A DNA stretch of 64,000 nt from Flavobacteriaceae bacterium UBA1682 (GCA_002320285.1 DCKE01000021.1:93779-157778), one strand, 5' to 3'. Positions 7,901 through 17,222 are shown, counted from the stretch's first letter. Notes: a model not told the origin generated them from the sequence alone. Program-made: numbers and translations.

Positions 7901-8894
7901 TATCTTTAGTATGTCGTTTGTTTGAAGAAATGTTTTCCCTAGTCCAAACGATTTGCTTTTCAAACGGATACTGACGTACTGCACAATCTTTTTTAGTACA
8001 TATTTTACACGAAAAAGGTTTACAATCATCCATGTGCACAAACAATTCTACTTCATTTCCAAAAGATTTGCAGACCTCTTTTTGTAGAATTTCTACTTCG
8101 TGATGCCCTTCTACAATATTAAAATACCAGGGAATCGTCATATGACAATCAAAATGCAATACACTACCGTATTTGATGATCCGCATATTGTGAAGATCAA
8201 TCCAGTTTTCGCGACGAATTTCCTCCAGATTCTCAACGACAGAATTTAATAATTCTTCATCCGTTTCATCCATAATACCCGAAATGGCTCCACGAACAAT
8301 CTTATAACCTGTCACAATAATAATTAGAGCAAAAACAAAAGCAACTACACTATCCAGCCACAAATAATTGGTAAAATACATCAGTACTAAACCGATAATA
8401 ATACCAATTGTAGAATAAGTATCCGATTGTAAATGTCGCCCACTAGCAACTAATGCCAGGGACTTATTGAGCTTCCCCTTTTTTACAGCATACCACCCTA
8501 AAACATAATTGACAACCGCTGTGATAGCTACCAATAAAATACCATAATCCAATTGAGAAATAGGCTCCGGTGATTTTAAATTGCGAATCGCCTCATAGAT
8601 GATTATAAAACCGGCCAACATAATTAGAGCTCCTTCTATCGAAGCCGACAGAAATTCGACCTTACCGTGTCCATAGGGATGATTGTGATCACGAGGCAAG
8701 GCAGAAAGATATAGACTATACAAACCAACAAAACCGCTGATTACATTAATCACACTCTCCAAAGCATCGGTCAAGATAGCCACCGAATTGGTCAAATACC
8801 AAGCCCCTACTTTAATGATAAATAGCGCTACTCCAACAACAGCAATGATTTTTTGGAATTGATAATTCTCTCTGGCAGTCGTATTAGTCATCAT
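7881..8894 (-). CDS. Cation diffusion facilitator (zinc/iron/cobalt exporter)
   Basis: A 337-residue inner-membrane antiporter with the CDF pattern: AILTDALESVINV in helix 2, HPYGHGKVE in the following loop, and SDTYSTIG in helix 5. The cytoplasmic domain (about 205-285) is followed by an extra tail with four cysteines in the order C-x5-C-x2-C-x4-C (DDCKPFSCKICTKKDC), which could bind metal. The stop overlaps the convergent ABC gene. It starts 2 bases after the rluE stop, so the two are co-transcribed. Confidence 0.88.
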   Translation of the reverse strand: MMTNTTARENYQFQKIIAVVGVALFIIKVGAWYLTNSVAILTDALESVINVISGFVGLYSLYLSALPRDHNHPYGHGKVEFLSASIEGALIMLAGFIIIYEAIRNLKSPEPISQLDYGILLVAITAVVNYVLGWYAVKKGKLNKSLALVASGRHLQSDTYSTIGIIIGLVLMYFTNYLWLDSVVAFVFALIIIVTGYKIVRGAISGIMDETDEELLNSVVENLEEIRRENWIDLHNMRIIKYGSVLHFDCHMTIPWYFNIVEGHHEVEILQKEVCKSFGNEVELFVHMDDCKPFSCKICTKKDCAVRQYPFEKQIVWTRENISSNKRHTKDTKADLK

Positions 8895-8896
8895 AA

Positions 8897-9499
8897 TTAC
8901 AGCAATTCTATTTCTTTTACTTCTCCAACTTGAAGTCCTTCTAACGAGGTTTCTCCTATGCGCACTCGAACCAATCTCAAAGTAGGATATCCTACTGCAG
9001 CAGTCATTTTTCGCACTTGTCTAAACTTTCCTTCTGTCAATACCAGCCCCACCCAACTCGTTGGCCCATGTCTTTCATCGCGTACCCGTCGTCCCACTCC
9101 TATCCAATTTGGCAAAACGGGAATAGCAAAAGCCACACAGGGTTTGGTTTGATATCGAATGCCTTTAAATCCAATTTCAACACCGCACTGCAATTGCAAA
9201 ATAGCCTCCGGTGTAATCAATCCGTCCACTTGAACAAAATATTCTTTTTCGAAATGCGCACTGCGCACCTGCTCACTAACGACTCCATTTGTAGTTAGCA
9301 TCAACAAGCCTTCAGAGTCCTCATCCAACCTTCCTATAGCCATGGTTCCTTCAGGAAAATCAAACAACTCTCCGAGCTTTTTCTTCGATCGTTTCTTTTC
9401 ATAAATAAATTGACTTAGGTATCCATGAGGTTTGTAAAGCAAGAAATGACGGTGGGTCTTTTCCAACTCTTCACGACCTAAAAGAGGAGGGGTACTCAT
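8897..9499 (-). CDS. rluE: 23S rRNA pseudouridine synthase, RluE-like
   Basis: A 200-residue RsuA/RluB/E/F-family enzyme without an N-terminal S4 domain, as expected for RluE, which makes pseudouridine 2457 of 23S rRNA in E. coli. The catalytic aspartate is D59 in AIGRLDEDSEGLL. The basic binding motif KFRQVRKM is near the C-terminus. First gene of the rluE-CDF pair. A TATATTTG -7 box lies on the minus strand at 9526-9533. Confidence 0.88.
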   Translation of the reverse strand: MSTPPLLGREELEKTHRHFLLYKPHGYLSQFIYEKKRSKKKLGELFDFPEGTMAIGRLDEDSEGLLMLTTNGVVSEQVRSAHFEKEYFVQVDGLITPEAILQLQCGVEIGFKGIRYQTKPCVAFAIPVLPNWIGVGRRVRDERHGPTSWVGLVLTEGKFRQVRKMTAAVGYPTLRLVRVRIGETSLEGLQVGEVKEIELL

Positions 9500-9589
9500 G
9501 CAATATTTCTTTAAAATTTAGTTTTCAAATATACGGTTTTTTATAGGTCGATTGGATTTGAATACCATATTTATCAATGGAATTATTAG

Positions 9590-9597
9590 TACTTTTG
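9590..9597 (+). promoter_or_regulatory. -7 element (TACTTTTG) that decides the rmuC start
   Basis: An exact TAnnTTTG box. Transcription from it would begin near 9603, which puts the upstream in-frame ATG at 9577 outside the mRNA and favours the ATG at 9634. Confidence 0.55.
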
Positions 9598-9633
9598 CAA
9601 GTATCTCCAACAAACTACTACTTAATATACCGT

Positions 9634-11001
9634 ATGAATTCAACCACCTTCCTTTATATATTACTGATTGTTTTACCGATAATCGCCTTTATTATCAGTC
9701 GTTACATCACAATTCAACAATCCAAAAACCGTGAAATTCGTCAGGAGGAAAAAAATCTTTTTCTGAATCAACAATACGAACAATCGACAAAGCTGCTACA
9801 GACTCAAAAACAAGAATTCACACAAGAGAAAGCGGCATTAGAAGAGCACAAACAATTACTGATTCACGACAACCAAGAACTCATTGCCCGAGTATCCATT
9901 CGCGACACTGAATACCTAAATGTACTGGAACGATTGGAAAATCACAAAATCGAAACCGAGCAATTGCGCCAGCAATTTACATTGGAATTTGAACATTTAG
10001 CGACCAAGATATTGGAAGAAAAAAGCCAAAAATTCACCAACCAAAACAAAGAAAACATACAGAACATTTTGACCCCCCTGCAAGAACGCATACAGAATTT
10101 CGAGAGGAAAGTTGAAACTACCCATAAAGAGAGTATCGATCATCACGCAAGTCTACGCCAACAAATTGTCGGTTTACAACAACTCCACATACAAATGAGT
10201 CAGGAAACCCTCAATTTAACCAAAGCCTTAAAAGGAGATAGTAAGATGCAAGGCAATTGGGGTGAGATGATTTTGGAGCGTGTATTGGAAAAATCAGGTT
10301 TAGAAAAAGGCCGAGAATACGAGGTTCAGAAAAGTCATTATAACAGCGAAGGCAACTTGTTGTATCCCGATGTCATAATTCATCTGCCGGACAATAAAAA
10401 AATGATTATCGACTCTAAAGTTTCGTTAACTGCTTATGAACGTTACATCAATGAAGAGAATGAGTTGGAACAAAAACCATATTTGAACGAGCATATACTC
10501 TCAATCAAAAAACACATCGAACAATTAAGTGCCAAAAACTATTCCGATCTGTATCATTTGGAAAGTCCCGACTTTGTTTTAATGTTCATACCGATTGAAA
10601 CGGCTTTTTCACAAGCTTTGAATTACGAACCGCATTTGTACACCATGGCTTTTGACAAAAATATCGTCATCGTGACCCCATCAACGCTACTGGCAACATT
10701 ACGAACCATAGACAGCATGTGGAAACATCAAAAACAGCAGGAAAACGCTTATGAAATTGCCCGACAAGCCGGATTGTTATACGATAAATTTGAAGGTTTA
10801 CTCCAAGATCTAAATCGCATAGGCAAAAAGATGGAAGACGCCAAAGGCGATTACCAACTCGCCATGAACAAACTAGTTGACGGTCGAGGAAACCTAATTT
10901 CTTCGGTAGAAAAACTAAAAAAAATGGGAGCTAAAACCAAGAAAACATTACCCGATAATTTCTTGCAACAAATTGATCAAACGATTGAGCAGCAGGAATA
11001 G
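9634..11001 (+). CDS. rmuC: DNA recombination protein RmuC
   Basis: 455 residues from the ATG at 9634. An N-terminal membrane anchor (FLYILLIVLPIIAFIIS) is followed by a long Q/E/K-rich coiled coil (about residues 28-190) and the RmuC nuclease-like domain (KGDSKMQGNWGE, then DVIIHLPDNKKMIIDSKVS and VLMFIPIE). RmuC limits recombination at inverted repeats. An in-frame ATG at 9577 would add 19 residues but lies upstream of the predicted transcript start. Convergent genes are absent; mgtE follows in the same direction. Confidence 0.92.
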   Translation: MNSTTFLYILLIVLPIIAFIISRYITIQQSKNREIRQEEKNLFLNQQYEQSTKLLQTQKQEFTQEKAALEEHKQLLIHDNQELIARVSIRDTEYLNVLERLENHKIETEQLRQQFTLEFEHLATKILEEKSQKFTNQNKENIQNILTPLQERIQNFERKVETTHKESIDHHASLRQQIVGLQQLHIQMSQETLNLTKALKGDSKMQGNWGEMILERVLEKSGLEKGREYEVQKSHYNSEGNLLYPDVIIHLPDNKKMIIDSKVSLTAYERYINEENELEQKPYLNEHILSIKKHIEQLSAKNYSDLYHLESPDFVLMFIPIETAFSQALNYEPHLYTMAFDKNIVIVTPSTLLATLRTIDSMWKHQKQQENAYEIARQAGLLYDKFEGLLQDLNRIGKKMEDAKGDYQLAMNKLVDGRGNLISSVEKLKKMGAKTKKTLPDNFLQQIDQTIEQQE

Positions 11002-11003
11002 GA

Positions 11004-11030
11004 TTGCTTAAAATGCATTTTATATCTTTG
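11004..11030 (+). promoter_or_regulatory. Probable promoter of mgtE
   Basis: TTG (11004-11006) and an exact -7 box TATCTTTG (11023-11030) with a 16-base spacer, shorter than the usual 19-21. This gives a leader of about 100 bases before mgtE. I do not recognise a magnesium (M-box) riboswitch in that leader. Confidence 0.45.
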
Positions 11031-11137
11031 CAATCGAAATTATAGTGTATATTTCTATTTATATATCAGTATACTACTATTAGAGCGGGGCTTTCGAGCG
11101 GTTTTAACTTTATTATTCATCTTCTAAAACGGCTTCA

Positions 11138-12454
11138 ATGAACTACTACATCGACGTACACCCAGCGGATATTGCTGAAGAGCTTTCTAAATTAAAAAAG
11201 AAAGAACGGGATTTAGCTTTTTTAAAACTCAATAGCGAACAGAAAGCCAGTGTTTTCTCCTTACTGGATTTCGATATACAATCGGAAATAGTGCGGAGTT
11301 TAGCACAAGAAGATTATGCCGAGGTATTAAATAATCTGGAGCCCGATGACCGGACGGAGTTGTTTGAAAATTTCCCAGATGAATTAATTAAGTACTCCAT
11401 TAATTTATTAAACGACAACGAGAAGCAAATTGCCTTAGACTTGATTGGGTACAAAGAAGACAGCATTGCTCGTTTGATGACCCCTTTGTACATACAAACC
11501 AAGGAAAATAAAACCGTTGCAGAAGTTTTACAACACATCAAAAAATACGGCAAAAAAGCCGAGACTCTCAATTATATTTATGTCATCAATGACAACAATG
11601 TACTGATTGACGATTTAAAAATAGGCGAACTGTTGATGGCAGAGCCAGAAACCAAGATATCGGAGTTAATTGACCGCAGTTTTAAGGCGATAGTAACGAC
11701 CACGCCTATGGAAGAAGCCTTTGATATCTTTGAAAAATACGATCGCTCTGCCCTACCAATTATCACTGAAAATGGCGTATTGGTAGGTATAGTAACCTTT
11801 GATGATATCTTGGATCGAATTAAGGATAGGGACACAGAAGACATCCAGAAATTTGGAGGTTTGGAAGAGTTAAACATGTCCTACACCAAGACGCCTTTAT
11901 TGGAATTGGTTAAAAAACGAGCCGGTTGGTTGGTGGTTTTATTTCTAGGTGAAATGTTAACCGCCTCTGCAATGAGTCATTATGATGGTGAGATTGAAAA
12001 AGCAGTAGTACTGGCTTTATTTGTACCGTTAATCATTTCAAGTGGTGGAAATTCGGGTTCGCAAGCGGCGTCACTAATCATCCGTGCCATGGCCTTAGGA
12101 GATCTACGACTTATGGACTGGTGGTATGTGATGAAAAAAGAAATTGCCTCCGGTTTAATGTTGGGAGGAATTTTGGGAGTTATCGGATTTATTCGTATCT
12201 TAATATGGCAGAAGGCAGGCATTTATGATTACGGTGAATTTTGGCTTTACGTAGCCCTAAGTGTGTCTTGTTCGTTGTTACTGATCGTACTTTGGGGTAC
12301 GATATCTGGGTCTATTATTCCGTTTGTACTGCGAAAGTTTAAAATGGACCCCGCCACGGCTTCGGCTCCATTTGTCGCAACTTTGGTAGACGTATCCGGT
12401 TTAATTATATATTTCACCATTGCCGCGTTTTTCTTATCTGGAAAACTGCTCTAA
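11138..12454 (+). CDS. mgtE: Magnesium transporter MgtE
   Basis: A 438-residue MgtE channel. The N domain (about 1-125) carries repeated superhelical motifs (HPADIAEELSKL, LEPDDRTELF). Two CBS domains follow (LMTPLYIQTKENKTV, then VTTTPMEEAFDIFEKYDRSALPI). The five-helix membrane part starts near residue 275 with GNSGSQAASLIIRAMALG, the conserved pore segment. It carries Mg2+ into the cell and closes when the cytoplasmic domains bind Mg2+. Confidence 0.95.
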   Translation: MNYYIDVHPADIAEELSKLKKKERDLAFLKLNSEQKASVFSLLDFDIQSEIVRSLAQEDYAEVLNNLEPDDRTELFENFPDELIKYSINLLNDNEKQIALDLIGYKEDSIARLMTPLYIQTKENKTVAEVLQHIKKYGKKAETLNYIYVINDNNVLIDDLKIGELLMAEPETKISELIDRSFKAIVTTTPMEEAFDIFEKYDRSALPIITENGVLVGIVTFDDILDRIKDRDTEDIQKFGGLEELNMSYTKTPLLELVKKRAGWLVVLFLGEMLTASAMSHYDGEIEKAVVLALFVPLIISSGGNSGSQAASLIIRAMALGDLRLMDWWYVMKKEIASGLMLGGILGVIGFIRILIWQKAGIYDYGEFWLYVALSVSCSLLLIVLWGTISGSIIPFVLRKFKMDPATASAPFVATLVDVSGLIIYFTIAAFFLSGKLL

Positions 12455-12464
12455 TAAACAGTAC

Positions 12465-12510
12465 AGTGTACGTCCTTGCTCTCGATCTATCGATAGCAAG
12501 AACGTACACT
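12465..12510. terminator. Long hairpin between mgtE and the convergent oxidase gene
   Basis: AGTGTACGTcCTTGCT (12465-12480) pairs with AGCAAGaACGTACACT (12495-12510): 16 positions with one mismatch around a 14-base loop. The T-tract after it is short (ATTTTC), so it may act as a bidirectional terminator or an mRNA-stabilising hairpin. Confidence 0.6.
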
Positions 12511-12541
12511 ATTTTCACTACTGATAACCGAATACGAATGA

Positions 12542-13960
12542 CTAGTTATCAGGAAAAATCTTACTCGGGTTTAATATACCCGTTGGATCAAAAACTTTTT
12601 TTATCCCCTTCATCAATTCCAATTCGATCGCATTAAAAGGGATATCCATATAATTTTTCTGAACGTATCCGATTCCATGCTCTCCCGATATCGTTCCTTT
12701 TAAACCGACGGTCAATTCAAAAATTTCACGGATCCCTTTTGGGATTTCATTTTTCCAATGGTCTTCACCTTTATTTTCCTTTATGATATTGACGTGTAAA
12801 TTTCCGTCACCCGCATGTCCATAACAAATACTCTTAAAACCATATTTATCACCTATTTGCTTAATTCCCCTTAATAATTTAGGCAATTCAAATCGCGGTA
12901 CTACGGTATCTTCTTCCTTATAAACGGCATGTGCCTTTACGGCCTCGGCAACACTTCTTCGCAATTTCCAAAGTGCATTTTTTTGATCTTCGGTATCGGC
13001 AAACAATATTTCATCAATTTCAAATTGTTCTAAAACCAAGGCGATTTTCTCAGCTTCGGAAAATAAAACATCGGGATAATTTCCATCCACCTCTATCAAC
13101 AACTGAGCTTCGATCCCCTCTTTGATCGTCAGAGATTGGTCTGCTACAAAACGCAAAGCCCAATCAATCGCATCGCGCTCCATAAACTCCAAAGCACTCG
13201 GTGTGACACCTGCTCTAAAAATCGCCGATACGGCCTCGGCAGCTTGTTCCATTTTGTAAAAGGGTACCAACATCAATACTTGATGGGAATTTGAAGGCAA
13301 CAACCGCAACACAATTTTTGTCACCACCCCTAGGGTGCCCTCGCTGCCAACCATCAATTGGGTTAAATTATAACCCGTTGCATTTTTCAAGGTATTGGCA
13401 CCGGTCCATATAACATCTCCATTGGCCAAAACCACCTCTAAATTTAAAACATAATCTTTGGTTACGCCGTATTTAACAGCACGTGCGCCACCGGCATTTT
13501 CCGCAACATTGCCCCCAATAAAGCAACTTCCTCTACTCGATGGATCAACGGGATAAAACAAGCCCTTTGTTGCCACTTGCTCTTGTAAAACCTGAGTAAT
13601 TACACCGGGTTCCACAACAAGCTGTAAGTTTTTTTCATCAATTTCAACGACGCTATTCATCTTTTCCAATGACAATGCAATACCGCCATGTATATTTAAA
13701 ATTCCTCCACTCAATCCCGTTCTAGCACCAACCGGTACCACCGGTATGTGTGCCTGTAAAGCATACTTCATAATCCAAGAAACCTCGGATGTATTAATAG
13801 GTTTTAATACCACTGCTGGAGCAAATACCAAATCCTCCGTGTGATCTCTACCGTACTCTTCTAATATAACTTGATCTACAAAAACCCGTTCCTTTCCAAA
13901 ATAGGTTTGTAAATTTTCGATTACAATATCGTCTACTGGGTTAAACAGCTTTCTGGTCAT
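12542..13960 (-). CDS. FAD-linked oxidase, GlcD/D-lactate dehydrogenase family
   Basis: A 472-residue flavoprotein with the FAD_binding_4 domain (VPVGARTGLSGG, PSSRGSCFIGGNVAENAGG) and the FAD-oxidase_C domain (CYGHAGDGNLHVNI, SGEHGIG). Members oxidise glycolate, D-lactate or other 2-hydroxyacids and pass electrons on. No glcE or glcF partner is near, so D-lactate dehydrogenase or a generic 2-hydroxyacid oxidase is more likely than glycolate oxidase. Its start overlaps the end of the upstream transporter gene by 20 bases. Confidence 0.85.
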   Translation of the reverse strand: MTRKLFNPVDDIVIENLQTYFGKERVFVDQVILEEYGRDHTEDLVFAPAVVLKPINTSEVSWIMKYALQAHIPVVPVGARTGLSGGILNIHGGIALSLEKMNSVVEIDEKNLQLVVEPGVITQVLQEQVATKGLFYPVDPSSRGSCFIGGNVAENAGGARAVKYGVTKDYVLNLEVVLANGDVIWTGANTLKNATGYNLTQLMVGSEGTLGVVTKIVLRLLPSNSHQVLMLVPFYKMEQAAEAVSAIFRAGVTPSALEFMERDAIDWALRFVADQSLTIKEGIEAQLLIEVDGNYPDVLFSEAEKIALVLEQFEIDEILFADTEDQKNALWKLRRSVAEAVKAHAVYKEEDTVVPRFELPKLLRGIKQIGDKYGFKSICYGHAGDGNLHVNIIKENKGEDHWKNEIPKGIREIFELTVGLKGTISGEHGIGYVQKNYMDIPFNAIELELMKGIKKVFDPTGILNPSKIFPDN

Positions 13961-15206
13961 CCGTATCTATTTTAAATTTTACGTTTTTCATATTCGGTAA
14001 AAAACAGGCAATAATACCTATTAACGGCAGATACGAACAAATGGTATAGATGTGTTCAATGGAAGTTTGATCTGCCCACCATCCGAGAACAGCAGAACCC
14101 AATCCGCCCATACCAAAGGCAAAACCATAAAACAATCCCGAAACCATACCGATCTTTTTAGGCAACAATTCTTGCGCATAAACCAAGATGGAAGGAAATG
14201 CTGATGATAATATAAATCCAATAATCACTACTAAAAAGCCGGTCCATTCCAAAGATACATACGGTAGAGCCAACGTAAAAGGAGTTACTCCCAAGACAGA
14301 AAACCAGATGATGTACTTTCTGCCTAAACGATCACCAAAGAATCCGCCAATCAGCGTACCCAGTGCTACGGAGATCAAGAAATAAAACAAATATACCTGA
14401 GCTTGTACTTCACTGATTCCAAATTTATCCATGGTATAAAACTGAAAATAACTGGTGATACTCGCTACATAGAAAAATTTAGAAAAAATCAATAACAGTA
14501 AAATCCCTACGGAAAAAACGATACGCGTTTGCGATAAATCGGGTAAGAGCACTTGTTTTTTCTTAATATTCTTCGATACTTGTAGGATGTTTTTATACCA
14601 GCTTCCGATATAGAACAAAACAACTTTTGCCACGATAGCAAAGACCACAAACCACAGTATGTGTTTTTGTCCGTTCGGAATAACAATCCACGCAACTAGT
14701 AAAGGCGCCAAAGCACTGCCCATATTTCCTCCGATTTGAAAAATCGATTGGGCTAAGCTGCGTTTTCCTCCAGATGCCATATAAGATACCCGAGACGATT
14801 CCGGATGAAAAATCGACGAGCCTATCCCTACTAAAACGACAGCCAACAACACCATATAGTAGCTGGATGCATACGCTAGAGTAATGATTCCGAAAAAGGT
14901 AAAAAGCATACCTGAAATCTGAGAAAAAGGTTTCGGATGTTTGTCGGTATACGCCCCTACTAAAGGCTGTAATAAAGAGGAGGAAACCTGAAAACAAAAG
15001 GTAATGATACCGATTTGCGCAAAGTTTAAATTGTAATTGGTTTTTAACAACGGATATACTGCTGGAATTACCGCTTGTAATAAATCATTTAGAAGGTGAG
15101 CTAAGCTGATAGCGAAAAGTATCGGAAAGACGGTCTTTGAAGTGTTTTCTGCTGCTTTAGCCGTGTCTATAGAATTTGCATTTGATTTTGTAGAAAATAG
15201 GAACAT
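13941..15206 (-). CDS. MFS transporter, fosmidomycin-resistance (Fsr) type
   Basis: 421 residues from the ATG at 15206. The pattern LLNDLLQAVIPAVYPLLK, GAYTDKHPKP and GIGSSIFHPESSR is that of the Fsr subfamily of the major facilitators. The ATG at 15227 would add seven residues (MAKKSTS), but a full promoter at 15230-15259 places the transcript start inside that extension, so I chose 15206. The gene is translationally coupled to the oxidase gene downstream and may carry its substrate, perhaps a small organic acid. True substrate unknown. Confidence 0.82.
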   Translation of the reverse strand: MFLFSTKSNANSIDTAKAAENTSKTVFPILFAISLAHLLNDLLQAVIPAVYPLLKTNYNLNFAQIGIITFCFQVSSSLLQPLVGAYTDKHPKPFSQISGMLFTFFGIITLAYASSYYMVLLAVVLVGIGSSIFHPESSRVSYMASGGKRSLAQSIFQIGGNMGSALAPLLVAWIVIPNGQKHILWFVVFAIVAKVVLFYIGSWYKNILQVSKNIKKKQVLLPDLSQTRIVFSVGILLLLIFSKFFYVASITSYFQFYTMDKFGISEVQAQVYLFYFLISVALGTLIGGFFGDRLGRKYIIWFSVLGVTPFTLALPYVSLEWTGFLVVIIGFILSSAFPSILVYAQELLPKKIGMVSGLFYGFAFGMGGLGSAVLGWWADQTSIEHIYTICSYLPLIGIIACFLPNMKNVKFKIDTDDQKAV

Positions 15207-15229
15207 AGAAGTGCTTTTTTTTGCCATTA

Positions 15230-15259
15230 CAAAGATAGGAAAGTTTGTTTAGTCACAAA
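15230..15259 (-). promoter_or_regulatory. Promoter of the Fsr-like transporter/oxidase operon
   Basis: On the minus strand: TTTG (15256-15259), an 18-base spacer and TATCTTTG (15230-15237). This is a near-perfect Bacteroidota promoter. It lies only 3 bases before the ATG at 15227. Confidence 0.7.
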
Positions 15260-15389
15260 TTTGTTTATGCGTTTATTCGCAGATTTATAGATTTATCCAT
15301 GGATAAAAAACGTTTTATATAAACCTGTTTGCAGCATTAAATTTGAACCAGATCTAGCACAAATAGCTTAAGACTTTCGCTTGAGACTA

Positions 15390-15419
15390 TTGACTTGTCT
15401 AAAGATTTTAGTACTTTTA
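15390..15419 (+). promoter_or_regulatory. Promoter of meaB
   Basis: TTG (15390-15392), a 19-base spacer and TACTTTTA (15412-15419), one mismatch from TAnnTTTG. The leader before the GTG start is only about 15 bases. Confidence 0.55.
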
Positions 15420-15438
15420 CGTTTAAACTGTCATTCTC

Positions 15439-16527
15439 GTGAGTAAAGATTTACCCCATAACTCTGCTTTAAAGGAAAACGCTGGAATTCAACCTCCTGA
15501 AACCGTCAATCTTTCTAAGATTGCGGCTTTTCAAAAAAGGAGGTCGGAGCAGGACACCCCTGAAACCCTGATAAAAAAGATTATCACAGGCGATAAAGTT
15601 GCTTTGAGTCGTGCCATTACTATGGTCGAGAGCATTAATCCGGCACATCACGAAAAAGCAAATACCGTAATTCAGGGTTGTTTACCACATGCCAATAAAT
15701 CGATTCGCATCGGAATAACGGGTGTACCTGGAGTCGGAAAAAGTACCTTTATAGAATCGTTTGGGAAACTGTTGACAGGAATGGGTAAAAAAGTAGCTGT
15801 TTTAGCCATAGATCCCAGTAGTACTTTAACTAGAGGAAGTATTTTGGGTGATAAAACCCGTATGGAAGAGTTGGTTAAAGATGAAAATGCTTACATCCGT
15901 CCCTCCGCATCCGGTGAGAGTTTGGGCGGTGTAGCACGCAAGACACGTGAAACGATCATCTTATGTGAGGCCTGTGGTTTTGATACGATACTGGTCGAAA
16001 CAGTTGGGGTTGGACAAAGCGAAACGGCCGTGCACAGTATGGTTGATTTCTTTTTATTACTCAATCTCGCTGGTGCCGGTGATGAGTTGCAAGGAATTAA
16101 AAGAGGTATCATGGAAATGGCTGACGCCGTGGTTATCAATAAAGCCGATGGCGAAAATATTCGCAGAGCTCAAATGGCCAAAGTCGAATACAATAGAGCC
16201 TTACATTTATTTCCCAAAAAAACATCAGACTGGACTCCTAAAGTCATGACCTGCAGTGCTATTGAACATTCCGGTATCCAAGATATATGGCAGATGATTC
16301 AAACCTATTTAAACCTAACACAGGCCAATCACTATTTTGAGAATCAACGCCGGGAGCAAAGCCAGTATTGGATGATGGAGACCATTAACGAAAATGTACT
16401 GTTACATTTTTACAATCATACAGCGGTAGCTGATTTAATAGAACAAAATAAAAAAGCAGTGCAAAACAATGAAATATCACCTTTTGCAGCTGCTCAATCT
16501 ATTTTGGATTTGTACTTTAAATCGTAA
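15439..16527 (+). CDS. meaB: Methylmalonyl-CoA mutase-associated GTPase MeaB (ArgK)
   Basis: A 362-residue G3E-type GTPase with P-loop GVPGVGKS (95-102), the AIDPSST switch region, VETVGVGQSE and the NKAD guanine motif. MeaB protects and reloads adenosylcobalamin in methylmalonyl-CoA mutase; the mutase genes are not in this window. Translation starts at a GTG placed about 15 bases after a good promoter; no in-frame ATG lies close enough upstream. The C-terminal dimerisation region (FYNHTAVADLIEQ) is complete. The stop is 2 bases from the convergent acidic-protein gene. Confidence 0.92.
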   Translation: MSKDLPHNSALKENAGIQPPETVNLSKIAAFQKRRSEQDTPETLIKKIITGDKVALSRAITMVESINPAHHEKANTVIQGCLPHANKSIRIGITGVPGVGKSTFIESFGKLLTGMGKKVAVLAIDPSSTLTRGSILGDKTRMEELVKDENAYIRPSASGESLGGVARKTRETIILCEACGFDTILVETVGVGQSETAVHSMVDFFLLLNLAGAGDELQGIKRGIMEMADAVVINKADGENIRRAQMAKVEYNRALHLFPKKTSDWTPKVMTCSAIEHSGIQDIWQMIQTYLNLTQANHYFENQRREQSQYWMMETINENVLLHFYNHTAVADLIEQNKKAVQNNEISPFAAAQSILDLYFKS

Positions 16528-16529
16528 CG

Positions 16530-16769
16530 TTATTCTCCTTCTGCTTCCGCATAACGAAGCATCTCTCTATCGTAAAAAGCACCTGCTTCTTCGATTAACA
16601 TTTCCATCTCTGATTCAATTTCTGATTCTTCAGATTCTTCAATAGATTCGAGAAATTCAACATCATCCGTATTTAAATTGATGATGAAACGAGGAAAATC
16701 TAAATGCACAATAAATATATCATCGGCATAATCGGTGTTGTCAGCTAAGACAAATTTTGGTAATTCCAT
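16530..16769 (-). CDS. Small acidic protein of unknown function
   Basis: 79 residues, strongly acidic. The first half looks like a folded beta segment (DDIFIVHLDFPRFIINLN). The second half is a Glu-rich helix (ESIEESEESEIESEMEML) ending in a Tyr/Arg/Glu tail. I do not recognise a named family, but the position tail-to-tail with meaB and the lack of low-complexity decay suggest a real gene. The ATG at 16769 is the only good start. It could bind a basic partner or RNA polymerase; nothing in the sequence settles this. Confidence 0.65.
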   Translation of the reverse strand: MELPKFVLADNTDYADDIFIVHLDFPRFIINLNTDDVEFLESIEESEESEIESEMEMLIEEAGAFYDREMLRYAEAEGE

Positions 16770-17222
16770 GTTTATACGGTTTTAAAAACACCAGGGTTTA
16801 AGGTTATACTTTAAAAAAATTTACAAATCAACTATCCTTAGGAAACTCTAAATACAATACCAATTATCTAGTTCTGTTTCACAAGGGGGTGGCGCTACAA
16901 TCCCCAGATCGGGGAAAATAAACCCGAACCTATCAGTTTTAGTCTATTTCAAACTTTTGAGGACTTAAAAACTTTAATCAACTAACACTAAAAGCTTTAC
17001 ACTTCAAAAAAGAAAGAGCCCACTACTTTGAGTCGATTCTAATCTCATACAAAGATACTGACTTCAATGAAATGTAACTCAATTTGCAACTTTTTTATAG
17101 CTATTTAAGTATTTGAAAATCTGAATACTGTAGCTTTTCAAGCGCTGATCCTTGTTTATCACGTATTTAACTGGCTTATTATTTGCCTACAATGCATTAT
17201 ATACTAATTAAAAATCCCCGAT
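16770..17222. other. 453-base gap without a recognised gene
   Basis: AT-rich apart from a GC-rich island at 16885-16914, where a CCCC run (16902-16905) can pair with a G-run on either side (16885-16889 or 16911-16914). An exact -7 box on the minus strand (TATCTTTG, 17050-17057) could start a long leader or small RNA towards the acidic-protein gene. No open frame of note. Confidence 0.5.

Noticed and set aside
11031..11137. M-box (magnesium) riboswitch before mgtE
   Set aside because: The leader is only about 100 bases long and lacks the conserved helices I would expect.
14593..14997. 134-codon minus-strand frame inside the Fsr-like transporter gene
   Set aside because: Same strand but out of frame with a clear MFS protein; the translation has no family pattern.
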